A stretch of DNA of 64,000 bases, from assembly GCF_008329705.1 (NCBI RefSeq), contig NZ_VTSX01000011.1, positions 62,001 through 126,000 on the forward strand, in the 5' to 3' direction. Made by a program: the position numbers and the translations under genes. Below the pieces are notes generated by a model. The model was not told the origin of the DNA, searched no databases, and saw only the letters and a list, made by a program, of their open reading frames with translations. Position 1 is the first letter of the stretch, and each line of letters starts with the position of its first letter. Positions 17,449 to 25,305 of the stretch are shown here, piece by piece. Origin of the DNA: Chryseobacterium sp. SN22. Its GTDB lineage: Bacteria > Bacteroidota > Bacteroidia > Flavobacteriales > Weeksellaceae.

Positions 17449-18773
17449 AAATGTATAAATTCCTGGTTGGGATCGTACATTTCAGCCTGTTTTTCAGGAT
17501 TGAAGATCCGGTCGCGGTTGTCATTTCCTACACCGGCAAGGTACATCCAGTTGCCGTAATTGCTGTGGACATCGTAATCGATCAGCAGTTCTTCAAAATA
17601 AGCCGCCCCGGCCCGCCAGTCCTGTTTCAGGACCTTACAGAAATAGGAAGCTACATTCTGCCTTCCCCGGTTGCTTATCCATCCGGTCTTTTTTAATTCA
17701 AGCATATTGGCATTAATAAAATCCGAATCCGTGTTTCCTTCTTTCCATTGCCGGATCAGTTCCTCGTGATCTTCGGAAATATATTCTTTCTTACTGATTC
17801 CGTTTTTCCAGAAAATCCGCTCTTTGTACTCCATGGAAACATACCTGAAAAAATCCCGCCACAACAATTCAAAAACAAGCCAATAAGTTGACTCGTTGCT
17901 GCCGAATTCCTGCTCGTACTTTTTAATTTCGTGATATACTGTGACTGCAGAAAGGCTTCCGTCAGCCAGCCAGCCGGAAAATTTAGAGCTGTAATCGGTT
18001 CCGGCTAAGCCGTTTCGGGTTTCTTTATAGCTGCTGAGATTCCTGGTTTCTGAAAAATAGGACTTCAGCCTTTTCAGGGCCTGCGCTTCTCCGCCACTGA
18101 AAGGAAATGCCGTTCTTTTATCGGTTTCAAAATGTTCATATCCCAGCGATTCGAAACTCACCTTATCGCTTTGGATTTTGATAACAGACTTATTATACAT
18201 CAGGCTTTCCGAAGCAAATTCCGGCCGAATCAGAAGGTTTTTCTCAACCTTTTGCCTGAAGGCCGTAAACAGCATCGGTATTTTATCCATTATCCTGGAT
18301 ACAAAAAGCGGATGCACCAGAAACTGGGAACAGGATCTTTCCCACTCTGCCATAGGCAGAACATTCCTGATTTCATCTTCTTTCTCCTTTTCTTCCCGGG
18401 TCCATTCCTGCTGGCAGAAGATTTTTACGATGTCGAATTCATCAGACAGTTCTTTAAAAACGGTTCCTGTGGTTCCTTGTTTTATCAGGAAAGAAATGTT
18501 TTTCCTGTTTAAATTCGCCTTCAGGTCTTCAACGGTTTCCAGGAGGAACCTGGCCCGGTATTTCCCGGTTTTCCTGCTGCCAAACTGTATTCTTCCGAAA
18601 TCCCGGTCATCAAAAACATAAACCGCCAGGAAAGGCAATCCTTCCTGCATGATGCTGTATAACGATTCCGAGTCGCGGGTCCTCAGGTTTTTGGTAAACC
18701 AGAGGATATTGATTTTTTGTTTTTCCGGCATCTTTCGCTGCAATATTTTACTTCGTCCCAATTCTTCTTCCAT
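17433..18773 (-). CDS. DASH-family cryptochrome / photolyase
   Basis: The 446-residue protein opens with [14 protein letters not shown], the photolyase N-terminal domain, followed by an FAD-binding helical domain with [15 protein letters not shown] and the [13 protein letters not shown] / [14 protein letters not shown] region diagnostic of DASH proteins. DASH members bind FAD and a folate antenna and repair pyrimidine dimers, preferably in single-stranded DNA. A second in-frame ATG at 18729-18731 (MPEKQK) is an equally plausible start, because the extra 14 residues add nothing to the domain. It lies 66 bases after the AarF gene and overlaps the next photolyase gene. Confidence 0.92.
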   Translation of the reverse strand: MEEELGRSKILQRKMPEKQKINILWFTKNLRTRDSESLYSIMQEGLPFLAVYVFDDRDFGRIQFGSRKTGKYRARFLLETVEDLKANLNRKNISFLIKQGTTGTVFKELSDEFDIVKIFCQQEWTREEKEKEDEIRNVLPMAEWERSCSQFLVHPLFVSRIMDKIPMLFTAFRQKVEKNLLIRPEFASESLMYNKSVIKIQSDKVSFESLGYEHFETDKRTAFPFSGGEAQALKRLKSYFSETRNLSSYKETRNGLAGTDYSSKFSGWLADGSLSAVTVYHEIKKYEQEFGSNESTYWLVFELLWRDFFRYVSMEYKERIFWKNGISKKEYISEDHEELIRQWKEGNTDSDFINANMLELKKTGWISNRGRQNVASYFCKVLKQDWRAGAAYFEELLIDYDVHSNYGNWMYLAGVGNDNRDRIFNPEKQAEMYDPNQEFIHLWLQN

Positions 18774-18839
18774 TTTTTCCGCCAGTTGAACGGTAATCCG
18801 CAGACTTCGCAGATTTTGGAGGGCAATCCGGACGGCATA

Positions 18840-20159
18840 TTAAGGTTTTATAAAATTTCTGAAGTTGTTAATCCTGATATCTTTTGCTTTCAGATCGTGC
18901 ATCATATTATATAGTCCGAAGAACGTCCGGTTCAGGTAAATGAAATGCCGGGATCCGCGGTTGGTATTCATGCCTTTCATATCGCTGATTTTGGAATAAC
19001 GCTGGCCCAGATCTGCAATTTCCTGAAAGAATCCCTCATCTGAAAAATCGAATTTCTCCTTATTGAAAGGCCTGGTAAACAGTTCCAGCAGCTCATAGAA
19101 CAATTTGGCAAAAAACTCTTTCTCCCGCGGCGAATCTTCTTCACGCAGAATTTCCAGCGCAAATAGTTTTTCCCGGAAAATCTCAAGATTTTTAAGATTT
19201 TCTTCTTTGGCAAGCTCAAAATACGGCACATAAAAATCTTCCGGAATCTCTTTGATACAGCCGAAATCAATTACCGAAAGCCGGCTGTCGTCTGAAATCA
19301 GGAAATTGCCCGGATGTGGATCGGCATGTACTTTTTTCAGGATATGCATCTGATACATGTAGAAATCCCAGAGGGTTTGCCCAATGGTATTCAGTTCATC
19401 CTGGGTATTCTGTTTTTTGGTAAATTCCGAAAAATGGATTCCGGCCATCCAATCCATGGTAATGATCTTTTCGCAGGAATATTCCGGATAATAGTTCGGA
19501 AACTTTATGTTCGGGAGGTGGCTGCAGGCCACTGCAAAATGCTGGCTCCGCTTCAGCTCCAGGTTATAATCGGTTTCCTCAAACAGCTTATCCTCCACTT
19601 CCTGGAAATAGGATTCCGAACCTTCTTTTTTGATGTTGAACATTTTCATCGCAATAGGCTTTACCATCTTCAGGTCGCTGGAAATGCTTTCCCTCACGCC
19701 GGGATACTGGATTTTTACCGCCAGGTTTTTATCTCCTTTCTTCGCTTTATGAACCTGCCCGATGCTGGCAGCATTCACCGATTCCTGAGAAAATTCATCG
19801 AAAATGGCTTCCGGGTTCTTTCCGAAATATTTTCTGAATGTTTTTTTGACCAAAGCCCCGGACAACGGCGGAACGGAGAACTGCGACAATGAAAATTTCT
19901 CTACATATTCCACTGGGAGAATATTCTTTTCCATACTCAGCATCTGGGCTACCTTCAAAGCGGAACCTTTCAGCTCTTTCAGGGAATCGTAGATATCCGT
20001 TGCATTATCTTCATTCAGGATTTTCCGGGCTTCCCCTTCGTCTTTCGTGATTTTGTTCCCGTAATACTTCAGGTAATTGACGCCGACTTTTGCCCCTGCT
20101 TTCAGAAGGCTGCCGGTGCGTTCAATTTTCCCGGTCGGGATTTTATCTAATGTTTTCAT
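18840..20159 (-). CDS. AarF/ABC1/UbiB kinase-like protein
   Basis: The 439-residue protein has the atypical-kinase motifs of the ABC1/UbiB family: the [14 protein letters not shown] helix (KxGQ region), the alanine-rich loop [10 protein letters not shown], the catalytic-loop HADPHPGN and the metal-binding VIDFG. The family supports quinone and isoprenoid lipid metabolism and is probably an ATPase acting at the membrane. Here it sits between the TetR regulator and the cryptochrome genes, so it is likely co-regulated with them. Whether it acts on menaquinone or another isoprenoid is not shown. Confidence 0.9.
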   Translation of the reverse strand: MKTLDKIPTGKIERTGSLLKAGAKVGVNYLKYYGNKITKDEGEARKILNEDNATDIYDSLKELKGSALKVAQMLSMEKNILPVEYVEKFSLSQFSVPPLSGALVKKTFRKYFGKNPEAIFDEFSQESVNAASIGQVHKAKKGDKNLAVKIQYPGVRESISSDLKMVKPIAMKMFNIKKEGSESYFQEVEDKLFEETDYNLELKRSQHFAVACSHLPNIKFPNYYPEYSCEKIITMDWMAGIHFSEFTKKQNTQDELNTIGQTLWDFYMYQMHILKKVHADPHPGNFLISDDSRLSVIDFGCIKEIPEDFYVPYFELAKEENLKNLEIFREKLFALEILREEDSPREKEFFAKLFYELLELFTRPFNKEKFDFSDEGFFQEIADLGQRYSKISDMKGMNTNRGSRHFIYLNRTFFGLYNMMHDLKAKDIRINNFRNFIKP

Positions 20160-20304
20160 TTTTAAATTTAGGTGATAGGCGGCTTTAGGTAGATTTAAGC
20201 TAAAGCCAAATTGAATTATTCTTTTTGAAACGGGCTTTCTTCGATGAGATCAGGATGGTATTGCCCATTTTTATTGATTCAGTCAACATTAATTTACTTT
20301 TCCG

Positions 20305-20958
20305 TTATCGGAATTTCTCTTTCCATAGAAATTTCCCCAGGTCAATTACTTTTCGCAGCGGCTCGTTGTCCATCAGTTCAAAACCGGTATCGATGGTTTT
20401 TTCAACAAAGATGTCGGTCTTTTCGAAATCGGGTGAGGTATCTTTTTTCCAGAAGTCGATGGCTGAAACCAGATGCAGCCAAAGGATTTCCTGTCTGGAT
20501 TTTTCATTGAACCTCCTGATGTCCTGTTTTGCCTTTTCAACCATTTCCCACTCGTTAAAATCCAGCGTTCCGACAAACTGACGGTGGGTTTCCCGCAAAT
20601 TCTGGAGCGCCCTGATTTCCTGCGCCTTCGTTCTTCCTAAAATCGACAGTACCAATGACCGGTTCATTGTCAGGTTTTCAAAGAAAATGAAATAGACATT
20701 CAGCAGTTTTTCCTTCGTCAATATTTCCGGTGAGGAATTTAATTCTTCAGCCAGCTCAAGGGATTTCCTGAACAGATGGTCCAGCATTTCTTTTTCAGCC
20801 TGGTCGAACCCAGAGAAAAAATGGTAAAATTCTTTCTCCTCAAAGCCGTTTTCCTTCGCAAAAAGATAAATGTTTTTCGGCCGCTCGCCGTGATTCAAAA
20901 GATAATCTCCGTAACGCTCAAATATCTTTTCCTGTGTGAGAGGGGTTTGTTCTTGCAT
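20305..20958 (-). CDS. TetR/AcrR-type transcriptional regulator
   Basis: This 217-residue protein has an N-terminal TetR-like helix-turn-helix (KIFERYGDYLLNHGERP, then IYLFAKENGFEEKEFYHFF) and a helical C-terminal ligand domain. It is the first gene of the minus-strand photolyase cluster and diverges from ribA. The 97-base gap between them holds mirror-image promoters and a palindrome, so it probably represses both directions. Its signal is unknown. In comparable proteobacterial clusters this place is taken by a MerR-type B12 photoreceptor, which is absent here. Confidence 0.85.
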   Translation of the reverse strand: MQEQTPLTQEKIFERYGDYLLNHGERPKNIYLFAKENGFEEKEFYHFFSGFDQAEKEMLDHLFRKSLELAEELNSSPEILTKEKLLNVYFIFFENLTMNRSLVLSILGRTKAQEIRALQNLRETHRQFVGTLDFNEWEMVEKAKQDIRRFNEKSRQEILWLHLVSAIDFWKKDTSPDFEKTDIFVEKTIDTGFELMDNEPLRKVIDLGKFLWKEKFR

Positions 20959-20977
20959 GATAGAATTTATTTATAAA

Positions 20978-20985
20978 CAAATTTA
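20978..20985 (-). promoter_or_regulatory. -7 element of the TetR/photolyase arm
   Basis: The minus strand reads TAAATTTG, an exact match to TAnnTTTG, 20 bases before the TetR ATG. Confidence 0.65.
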
Positions 20986-20994
20986 GTAATTAAT

Positions 20995-21015
20995 TTTATT
21001 TTCAATTAAAATAAA
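20995..21015. promoter_or_regulatory. Inverted repeat between divergent promoters, candidate TetR operator
   Basis: TTTATTTT-CAATT-AAAATAAA is a perfect 8+8 palindrome with a 5-base spacer. It lies between two outward-facing TAAATTTG elements at 20978-20985 and 21019-21026. A repressor bound here would cover the upstream part of both promoters. Confidence 0.6.
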
Positions 21016-21018
21016 GTA

Positions 21019-21026
21019 TAAATTTG
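21019..21026 (+). promoter_or_regulatory. -7 element of the ribA arm
   Basis: TAAATTTG matches TAnnTTTG exactly and lies 29 bases before the ribA start codon. Confidence 0.65.
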
Positions 21027-21055
21027 TACTATATAAACGATTTAATTTTTGAATT

Positions 21056-21646
21056 ATGTTGACGATACAGGCACAATCGAACATCCCTACCGACTTCGGA
21101 ACATTCAGTGTTTATGCATTTTCCGAAAATAAGGACGACTGGAACCCGCATCTGGTGTGGGTTGCAGCGCATACGGATTTCAGCAAAACCGTAAATGTGC
21201 GTTTCCATTCGGAATGCATTACCGGCGAAGTATTCCATTCCAGGAAATGTGAATGCGGGCAGCAGCTCGATGCTGCCATGAAATACATGTCGGAAAACGG
21301 AGGAATGATTATTTATCTGCGGCAGGAAGGCCGCAACATCGGAATCATTAATAAATTGAGAGCTTATGCTTTGCAGGAAAAGGGTTTTGATACGGTAGAA
21401 GCCAACCTGAAACTGGGACTGCCGGCAGACGGACGCGATTTTGGCGTAGCGGTCGAAATGCTGAATCTTCTGAAGGTAAAAGAGATCAGTCTGATGACCA
21501 ACAATCCGGAAAAGCTGAAATCACTGGAGAACAGCGGGATCAGATTAAACCAGAGAATTCCTCTGGAGATTGAATCCAATGAAACCAATGAGGGATACCT
21601 GAGCAAAAAGAAATATTATTTCGGGCATTTACTGGAAAAGGTATAA
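21056..21646 (+). CDS. ribA: GTP cyclohydrolase II
   Basis: The 196-residue protein is a stand-alone RibA, which opens GTP to the diaminopyrimidine precursor of riboflavin. The zinc ligands Cys54, Cys65 and Cys67 (HSECITGEVF, then RKCECG) match the positions in E. coli RibA, and the YLRQEGRNIGI catalytic segment is intact. The flavin pathway it feeds yields FAD and also 6,7-dimethyl-8-ribityllumazine, the antenna of FeS-BCP photolyases. Its place facing the photolyase arm therefore makes sense as cofactor supply. It is probably a second, inducible copy beside a housekeeping enzyme elsewhere; that is inference. Confidence 0.93.
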   Translation: MLTIQAQSNIPTDFGTFSVYAFSENKDDWNPHLVWVAAHTDFSKTVNVRFHSECITGEVFHSRKCECGQQLDAAMKYMSENGGMIIYLRQEGRNIGIINKLRAYALQEKGFDTVEANLKLGLPADGRDFGVAVEMLNLLKVKEISLMTNNPEKLKSLENSGIRLNQRIPLEIESNETNEGYLSKKKYYFGHLLEKV

Positions 21647-21757
21647 TTTTCTCATTAGCTGAAAGAAGAATCCGGATCATCTCTTTTTACAGGTGCATAT
21701 AAAGAATTGGCTGATCAATAAGAGATTTATGAATTCCGGCAAACCAATCCAGATCTT

Positions 21758-23200
21758 ATGAAAAAAATTCTGCTTACCGGGGCTACCGGCTATATCGGCA
21801 AACGGATGATTAATGTTATTGCGGCACAGGGTTACCAGGTGATCTGCTGTTGCAGGGATGCCGGACGTTTTTCAAAAAGCGTCGATATTGATGATGCCCA
21901 GATCGAAGTGATAGAAGTAGATTTCCTGAAGCCCGAAACCCTGGAAAAGATTCCTGGGGATATTTCCGGAGCGTATTATCTGATGCACTCGATGAGCAAC
22001 AGCAACGATTATGCAGAGTCGGAAAAACAGTGCGCCGTTAATTTTTCAGAATTCATTGAGAAAACAGACTGCGAACACATGGTTTACCTTTCCGGCCTTG
22101 TGAATGAGAAACAGCTTTCGGAACACCTGAGTTCCCGTTTTGAGGTGGAAAAAATCCTGATGGAATGCAAAGTTCCGGCAACGGTTTTGCGGGCAGGAAT
22201 TATTATCGGGTCCGGCAGCGCCTCGTTCGAGATCATCCGGGACCTGGTGGAAAAACTGCCGGTAATGGTGGCTCCGAAATGGCTTCATACCAAATGCCAG
22301 CCGATCGGCATTGCCAATGTGCTGGATTTCCTGATTTTTACCTTATTCAAAAAACAGACTTACCACAAAAATTTCGATATCGGCTGCGACAATGTCCTGA
22401 CCTATAAAGAAATGCTGCTGGAACTGGCGAGAATCCGCGGGTTGAAAAGAACGATTATTACATTGCCTGTGATGACCCCTAAACTGTCTTCTTACTGGCT
22501 GTACTTTATCACTTCTACGTCTTATAATCTTGCCAAAGCACTGGTTGGAAGCATGAAGATTGAAGTGGTATGCAGGCCCGAAAGCCTAAAGGAAATAAAA
22601 GAAATTACCGGCATACAGCCATTTTCCTATGACACTGCCATCCGGAGAACACTGGCGAAGATTCAGGACAACGAAATTGCATCGAGCTGGAAAGACAGCT
22701 TCATCAGCAGCCGAAGCGATTCCAGCCTGAAAGACTATCTGGACGTTCCGAAATACGGTTGTTTTACGGATCTTCGTTCTGCAGAATATGATGACCGAGA
22801 GAAATGCCTGGACCGGGTTTTTGCTCTGGGCGGGGCCAACGGATGGTACGGGCAGAGCCTCTGGAAAATACGCGGTTTTCTGGACATCCTGGTAGGCGGA
22901 CCGGGACTCAGAAGAGGCCGTACGAGCGCTACCCGGCTCCATGAAGGCGATGCACTGGATTTCTGGCGTGTTCTCCATGCTAACAAAAAAGAAGGCAAAC
23001 TGATCCTGTTTGCTGAAATGAAGCTTCCCGGTGAAGCATGGCTGATGTTTAAAGTACACAAAGGCAAGCTCTGGCAGAAGGCGGTTTTCCGTCCGCACGG
23101 GCTCAGTGGCAGGCTTTACTGGTATTCCGTTCTGCCGTTCCACGGGATTATTTTTAAAGGGATGGTTCGGAAACTTGCGAATCCGCAAAAGCATTTTTAA
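21758..23200 (+). CDS. SDR-DUF2867 fusion protein
   Basis: The 480-residue protein has an atypical SDR N-terminal domain with the nucleotide site GATGYIGKRM (residues 8-17), YYLMHSMS and VYLSGL, followed from about residue 320 by a DUF2867 domain (GANGWYGQSLWKIRGFLD, GGPGLRRGR, FWRVLHANKKEGKL). The combined architecture is known but its substrate is not. It lies 111 bases after ribA and probably belongs to the same arm. It may modify a lipid or isoprenoid as part of a light response, but that is inference from context only. Confidence 0.85.
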   Translation: MKKILLTGATGYIGKRMINVIAAQGYQVICCCRDAGRFSKSVDIDDAQIEVIEVDFLKPETLEKIPGDISGAYYLMHSMSNSNDYAESEKQCAVNFSEFIEKTDCEHMVYLSGLVNEKQLSEHLSSRFEVEKILMECKVPATVLRAGIIIGSGSASFEIIRDLVEKLPVMVAPKWLHTKCQPIGIANVLDFLIFTLFKKQTYHKNFDIGCDNVLTYKEMLLELARIRGLKRTIITLPVMTPKLSSYWLYFITSTSYNLAKALVGSMKIEVVCRPESLKEIKEITGIQPFSYDTAIRRTLAKIQDNEIASSWKDSFISSRSDSSLKDYLDVPKYGCFTDLRSAEYDDREKCLDRVFALGGANGWYGQSLWKIRGFLDILVGGPGLRRGRTSATRLHEGDALDFWRVLHANKKEGKLILFAEMKLPGEAWLMFKVHKGKLWQKAVFRPHGLSGRLYWYSVLPFHGIIFKGMVRKLANPQKHF

Positions 23201-23627
23201 ACTACTTCCCCTTTTATAACAAAATTTAAAATTTAAACTAAATTTTTAACTTTTCAATATTCATATTTAATTTTTATTTAATTAATCAATACCATATTAT
23301 TATATACCGTATAAAATTAACAATTATTTCAAATTAAAATATCCATGATAATCCTTTAAACCTTTAAGTACTGATTATCAATTATTTAAAATAAAAATAA
23401 AAGTTATTTTGAGGCTGTTAGGCATAACAAACCTTAAAAATGACCCATAAATAAAATATTCACTATCAAACGTTTAATATAAATCACCATGTAAAGAATA
23501 AATAACATCTATTATGTAGCCTTTTTTGTAAAAAAAAATTTGTTACATTTGCTTTAAAGTAATAAAAAAGCGTGCATACCGTTTTACTTATTCCAGAAAT
23601 TTGATTGTAAAACATTAAAACCGGCTT
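23201..23627. other. Very AT-rich intergenic region with one promoter
   Basis: This 427-base stretch is extremely AT-rich and has no gene. It contains the promoter element at 23544-23551. Confidence 0.5.
23544..23551 (+). promoter_or_regulatory. -7 promoter element
   Basis: TACATTTG matches TAnnTTTG; TTG at 23526-23528 could serve as the upstream element although the spacing is slightly short. It lies 76 bases before the next gene. Confidence 0.55.
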
Positions 23628-24194
23628 ATGAAAAAAATAGTTCTACTCTTTACGTGCCTGTTTGGAATTTCAGCTTTTGCGCAGATTAAGGTGCTGAAGA
23701 ATGAAACTTTAGTAGAAATCGGCAAAGACAATTCCGTAGGTTTATATAAAAAAGACGACCGATTCACGGTGAATTACCAGGACCTGAATACAGCCAACCT
23801 CAATACTTTCAGATCATTTTCTTTCCAGAATCTGAACAAGGATGTTTCCGGTCTGTATGAACTTATTGCCAACGGATTTATCGATACTCCGGAAAGCAAT
23901 ATTGTTCTTGAACTTCCAAGTGATATCATCGAACTGCATTTTGAAAAAAATTACGGTACCCCGACGGTACAGTTTATCCAGTACATTAACAAAAACAGAA
24001 AGTATGTAGGAAAATCCCAGTTCCTGAACAAGAAACAGATTGACAAAATCTTTGGGAAAACCAATGGAAAGGCTGCATTGTATGACAAACCTGCAACCAT
24101 GAACAATATTAACCACATGAATAATCAACAACCTGTAAATCAAGCTTCTTCAACAGCACCTATTTCCAACGGCAACAGGAAGCCCAGAAAATAA
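23628..24194 (+). CDS. Secreted hypothetical protein
   Basis: The 188-residue protein begins with a clear signal peptide (MKKIVLLFTCLFGISAFAQ, cleaved after AFA). The mature part is a beta-rich domain of about 120 residues, followed by an Asn/Gln/Met-rich, probably unstructured tail ending in GNRKPRK. I do not recognise a family. It has its own promoter and is followed by a terminator, so it is a single-gene unit. Location should be periplasm or outside. Confidence 0.75.
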   Translation: MKKIVLLFTCLFGISAFAQIKVLKNETLVEIGKDNSVGLYKKDDRFTVNYQDLNTANLNTFRSFSFQNLNKDVSGLYELIANGFIDTPESNIVLELPSDIIELHFEKNYGTPTVQFIQYINKNRKYVGKSQFLNKKQIDKIFGKTNGKAALYDKPATMNNINHMNNQQPVNQASSTAPISNGNRKPRK

Positions 24195-24218
24195 ATCAAA
24201 CATTTTGAAATATTACTG

Positions 24219-24246
24219 AACTCATTCATCCGGATGAGTTTTTTAT
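24219..24246 (+). terminator. Terminator after the secreted hypothetical gene
   Basis: AACTCAT pairs with ATGAGTT over an 8-base loop, and a T-rich tail follows. Confidence 0.6.
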
Positions 24247-24248
24247 TT

Positions 24249-24256
24249 TATTTTTG
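24249..24256 (+). promoter_or_regulatory. -7 element of the ABC ATPase gene
   Basis: TATTTTTG fits TAnnTTTG and lies 21 bases before the ATG, directly behind the preceding terminator. Confidence 0.45.
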
Positions 24257-24277
24257 TAAAAAGATCGTTACGAAACT

Positions 24278-24973
24278 ATGCCTCTTCAAATAAATAACCT
24301 GACCAAAAAATTCGGTGAGCAGACTGCCCTGAACAACATTAACATTTCTATTGACAGCAATGAAATCATCGGTCTTCTGGGTCCGAACGGAGCCGGGAAA
24401 TCCACCCTGATGAAATCGATTGTCGGTGCCCTGAAAATCGATGAAGGTGAGATAATTTTTAATGGAAAGAACATTACCGATCATGAACTCGGAAGCAAGC
24501 AAAAAATAGGCTTTCTTCCTGAAAACAATCCGCTGTACCTGGAAATGTATGTGAAAGAATATCTGCAGTTCGTTGCCAATATCCATAAAATCCCGGAATC
24601 AAGAGTGGATGAAGTAATCGAGCTGGTCGGCATCACCCCTGAAAAGTCAAAGAAAATCGGTCAGCTTTCCAAAGGGTATAAGCAAAGAGTCGGACTGGCC
24701 CAGGCGATCATCCACCAGCCGGACCTTCTGATCCTGGACGAACCGACCAACGGTCTTGACCCCAACCAGATTATTGAAATCAGAAATGTGGTAAAAGAAA
24801 TCGGACAGCAGAAAACGGTATTGCTTTCTACCCACATCATGCAGGAAGTGGAAGCCCTTTGCTCCCGCGTCATCCTGATCCATAAAGGTAATATCCTCCA
24901 AGATTGCCCGATTGATGAATTTAAAGGGAAATTTGAAAGCCTTGAAGAAGCTTTTGCGAGCTATACGGCTTAA
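24278..24973 (+). CDS. ABC transporter ATP-binding protein (GldA-like)
   Basis: The 231-residue ATPase has all ABC motifs: Walker A GPNGAGKST, the signature LSKGYKQRVG, Walker B LLILDEPTNGLDP and the switch histidine in LLSTHIM. The closest remembered relatives are Bacteroidota GldA-type exporter ATPases, but GldA is usually near 300 residues and this one lacks the long tail. No permease is adjacent, so it must pair with a membrane protein encoded elsewhere. A strong terminator directly follows, confirming a single-gene unit. Confidence 0.88.
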   Translation: MPLQINNLTKKFGEQTALNNINISIDSNEIIGLLGPNGAGKSTLMKSIVGALKIDEGEIIFNGKNITDHELGSKQKIGFLPENNPLYLEMYVKEYLQFVANIHKIPESRVDEVIELVGITPEKSKKIGQLSKGYKQRVGLAQAIIHQPDLLILDEPTNGLDPNQIIEIRNVVKEIGQQKTVLLSTHIMQEVEALCSRVILIHKGNILQDCPIDEFKGKFESLEEAFASYTA

Positions 24974-24982
24974 TTTATATAT

Positions 24983-25019
24983 AAACCTCACAGGTTTCAG
25001 AAACCTGTGAGGTTTTTTT
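24983..25019 (+). terminator. Strong intrinsic terminator
   Basis: A perfect 15-bp stem (AAACCTCACAGGTTT and its complement) with a 3-base loop is followed by a T run. It ends the ABC ATPase gene and may work in both directions. Confidence 0.85.
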
Positions 25020-25048
25020 AAATCTTCTAGCATCAGATACATCTTCAT

Positions 25049-25285
25049 TTAGAAAGCCGGCTTTCTGTGGATTATTTCCGTCGTTTTTATATTTTCTAAC
25101 ATTTCATTTTTATTCAATTGTCTATAGATACAAGCCAGCTGCAAAACCAAAATAAGGTTGATTGTAATAATTTCATAGTAGGCAGCAGATTTTTTTTCCA
25201 GTATTTTGTCGCGGATATGGATTGACGAAAAAACAGCAAGACAGACCGTTAGCCCCACGATTAAAGGCTGAATAATGGCAATCAT
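25049..25285 (-). CDS. Small membrane protein downstream of the flotillin-like gene
   Basis: The 78-residue protein has two membrane segments (residues about 3-20 and 38-56) separated by a charged loop, HIRDKILEKKSAAYY. I do not recognise a family. It starts 20 bases after the flotillin-like gene stops, in the same direction, so it is probably its operon partner, as small membrane proteins often are for flotillin-like proteins. Confidence 0.6.
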   Translation of the reverse strand: MIAIIQPLIVGLTVCLAVFSSIHIRDKILEKKSAAYYEIITINLILVLQLACIYRQLNKNEMLENIKTTEIIHRKPAF

Positions 25286-25305
25286 TAATCTTATTTTAAA
25301 TATAA

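Noticed and set aside
20305..20958. LitR/CarH-type B12 photoreceptor as regulator of the photolyase cluster
   Set aside because: The regulator has no MerR-type winged helix and no B12-binding ExxxDxHxxG-type motif; it is TetR-like.
24278..24973. Calling the ABC ATPase gldA
   Set aside because: It is about 70 residues shorter than typical GldA and has no Gld neighbours, so only the general family is supported.
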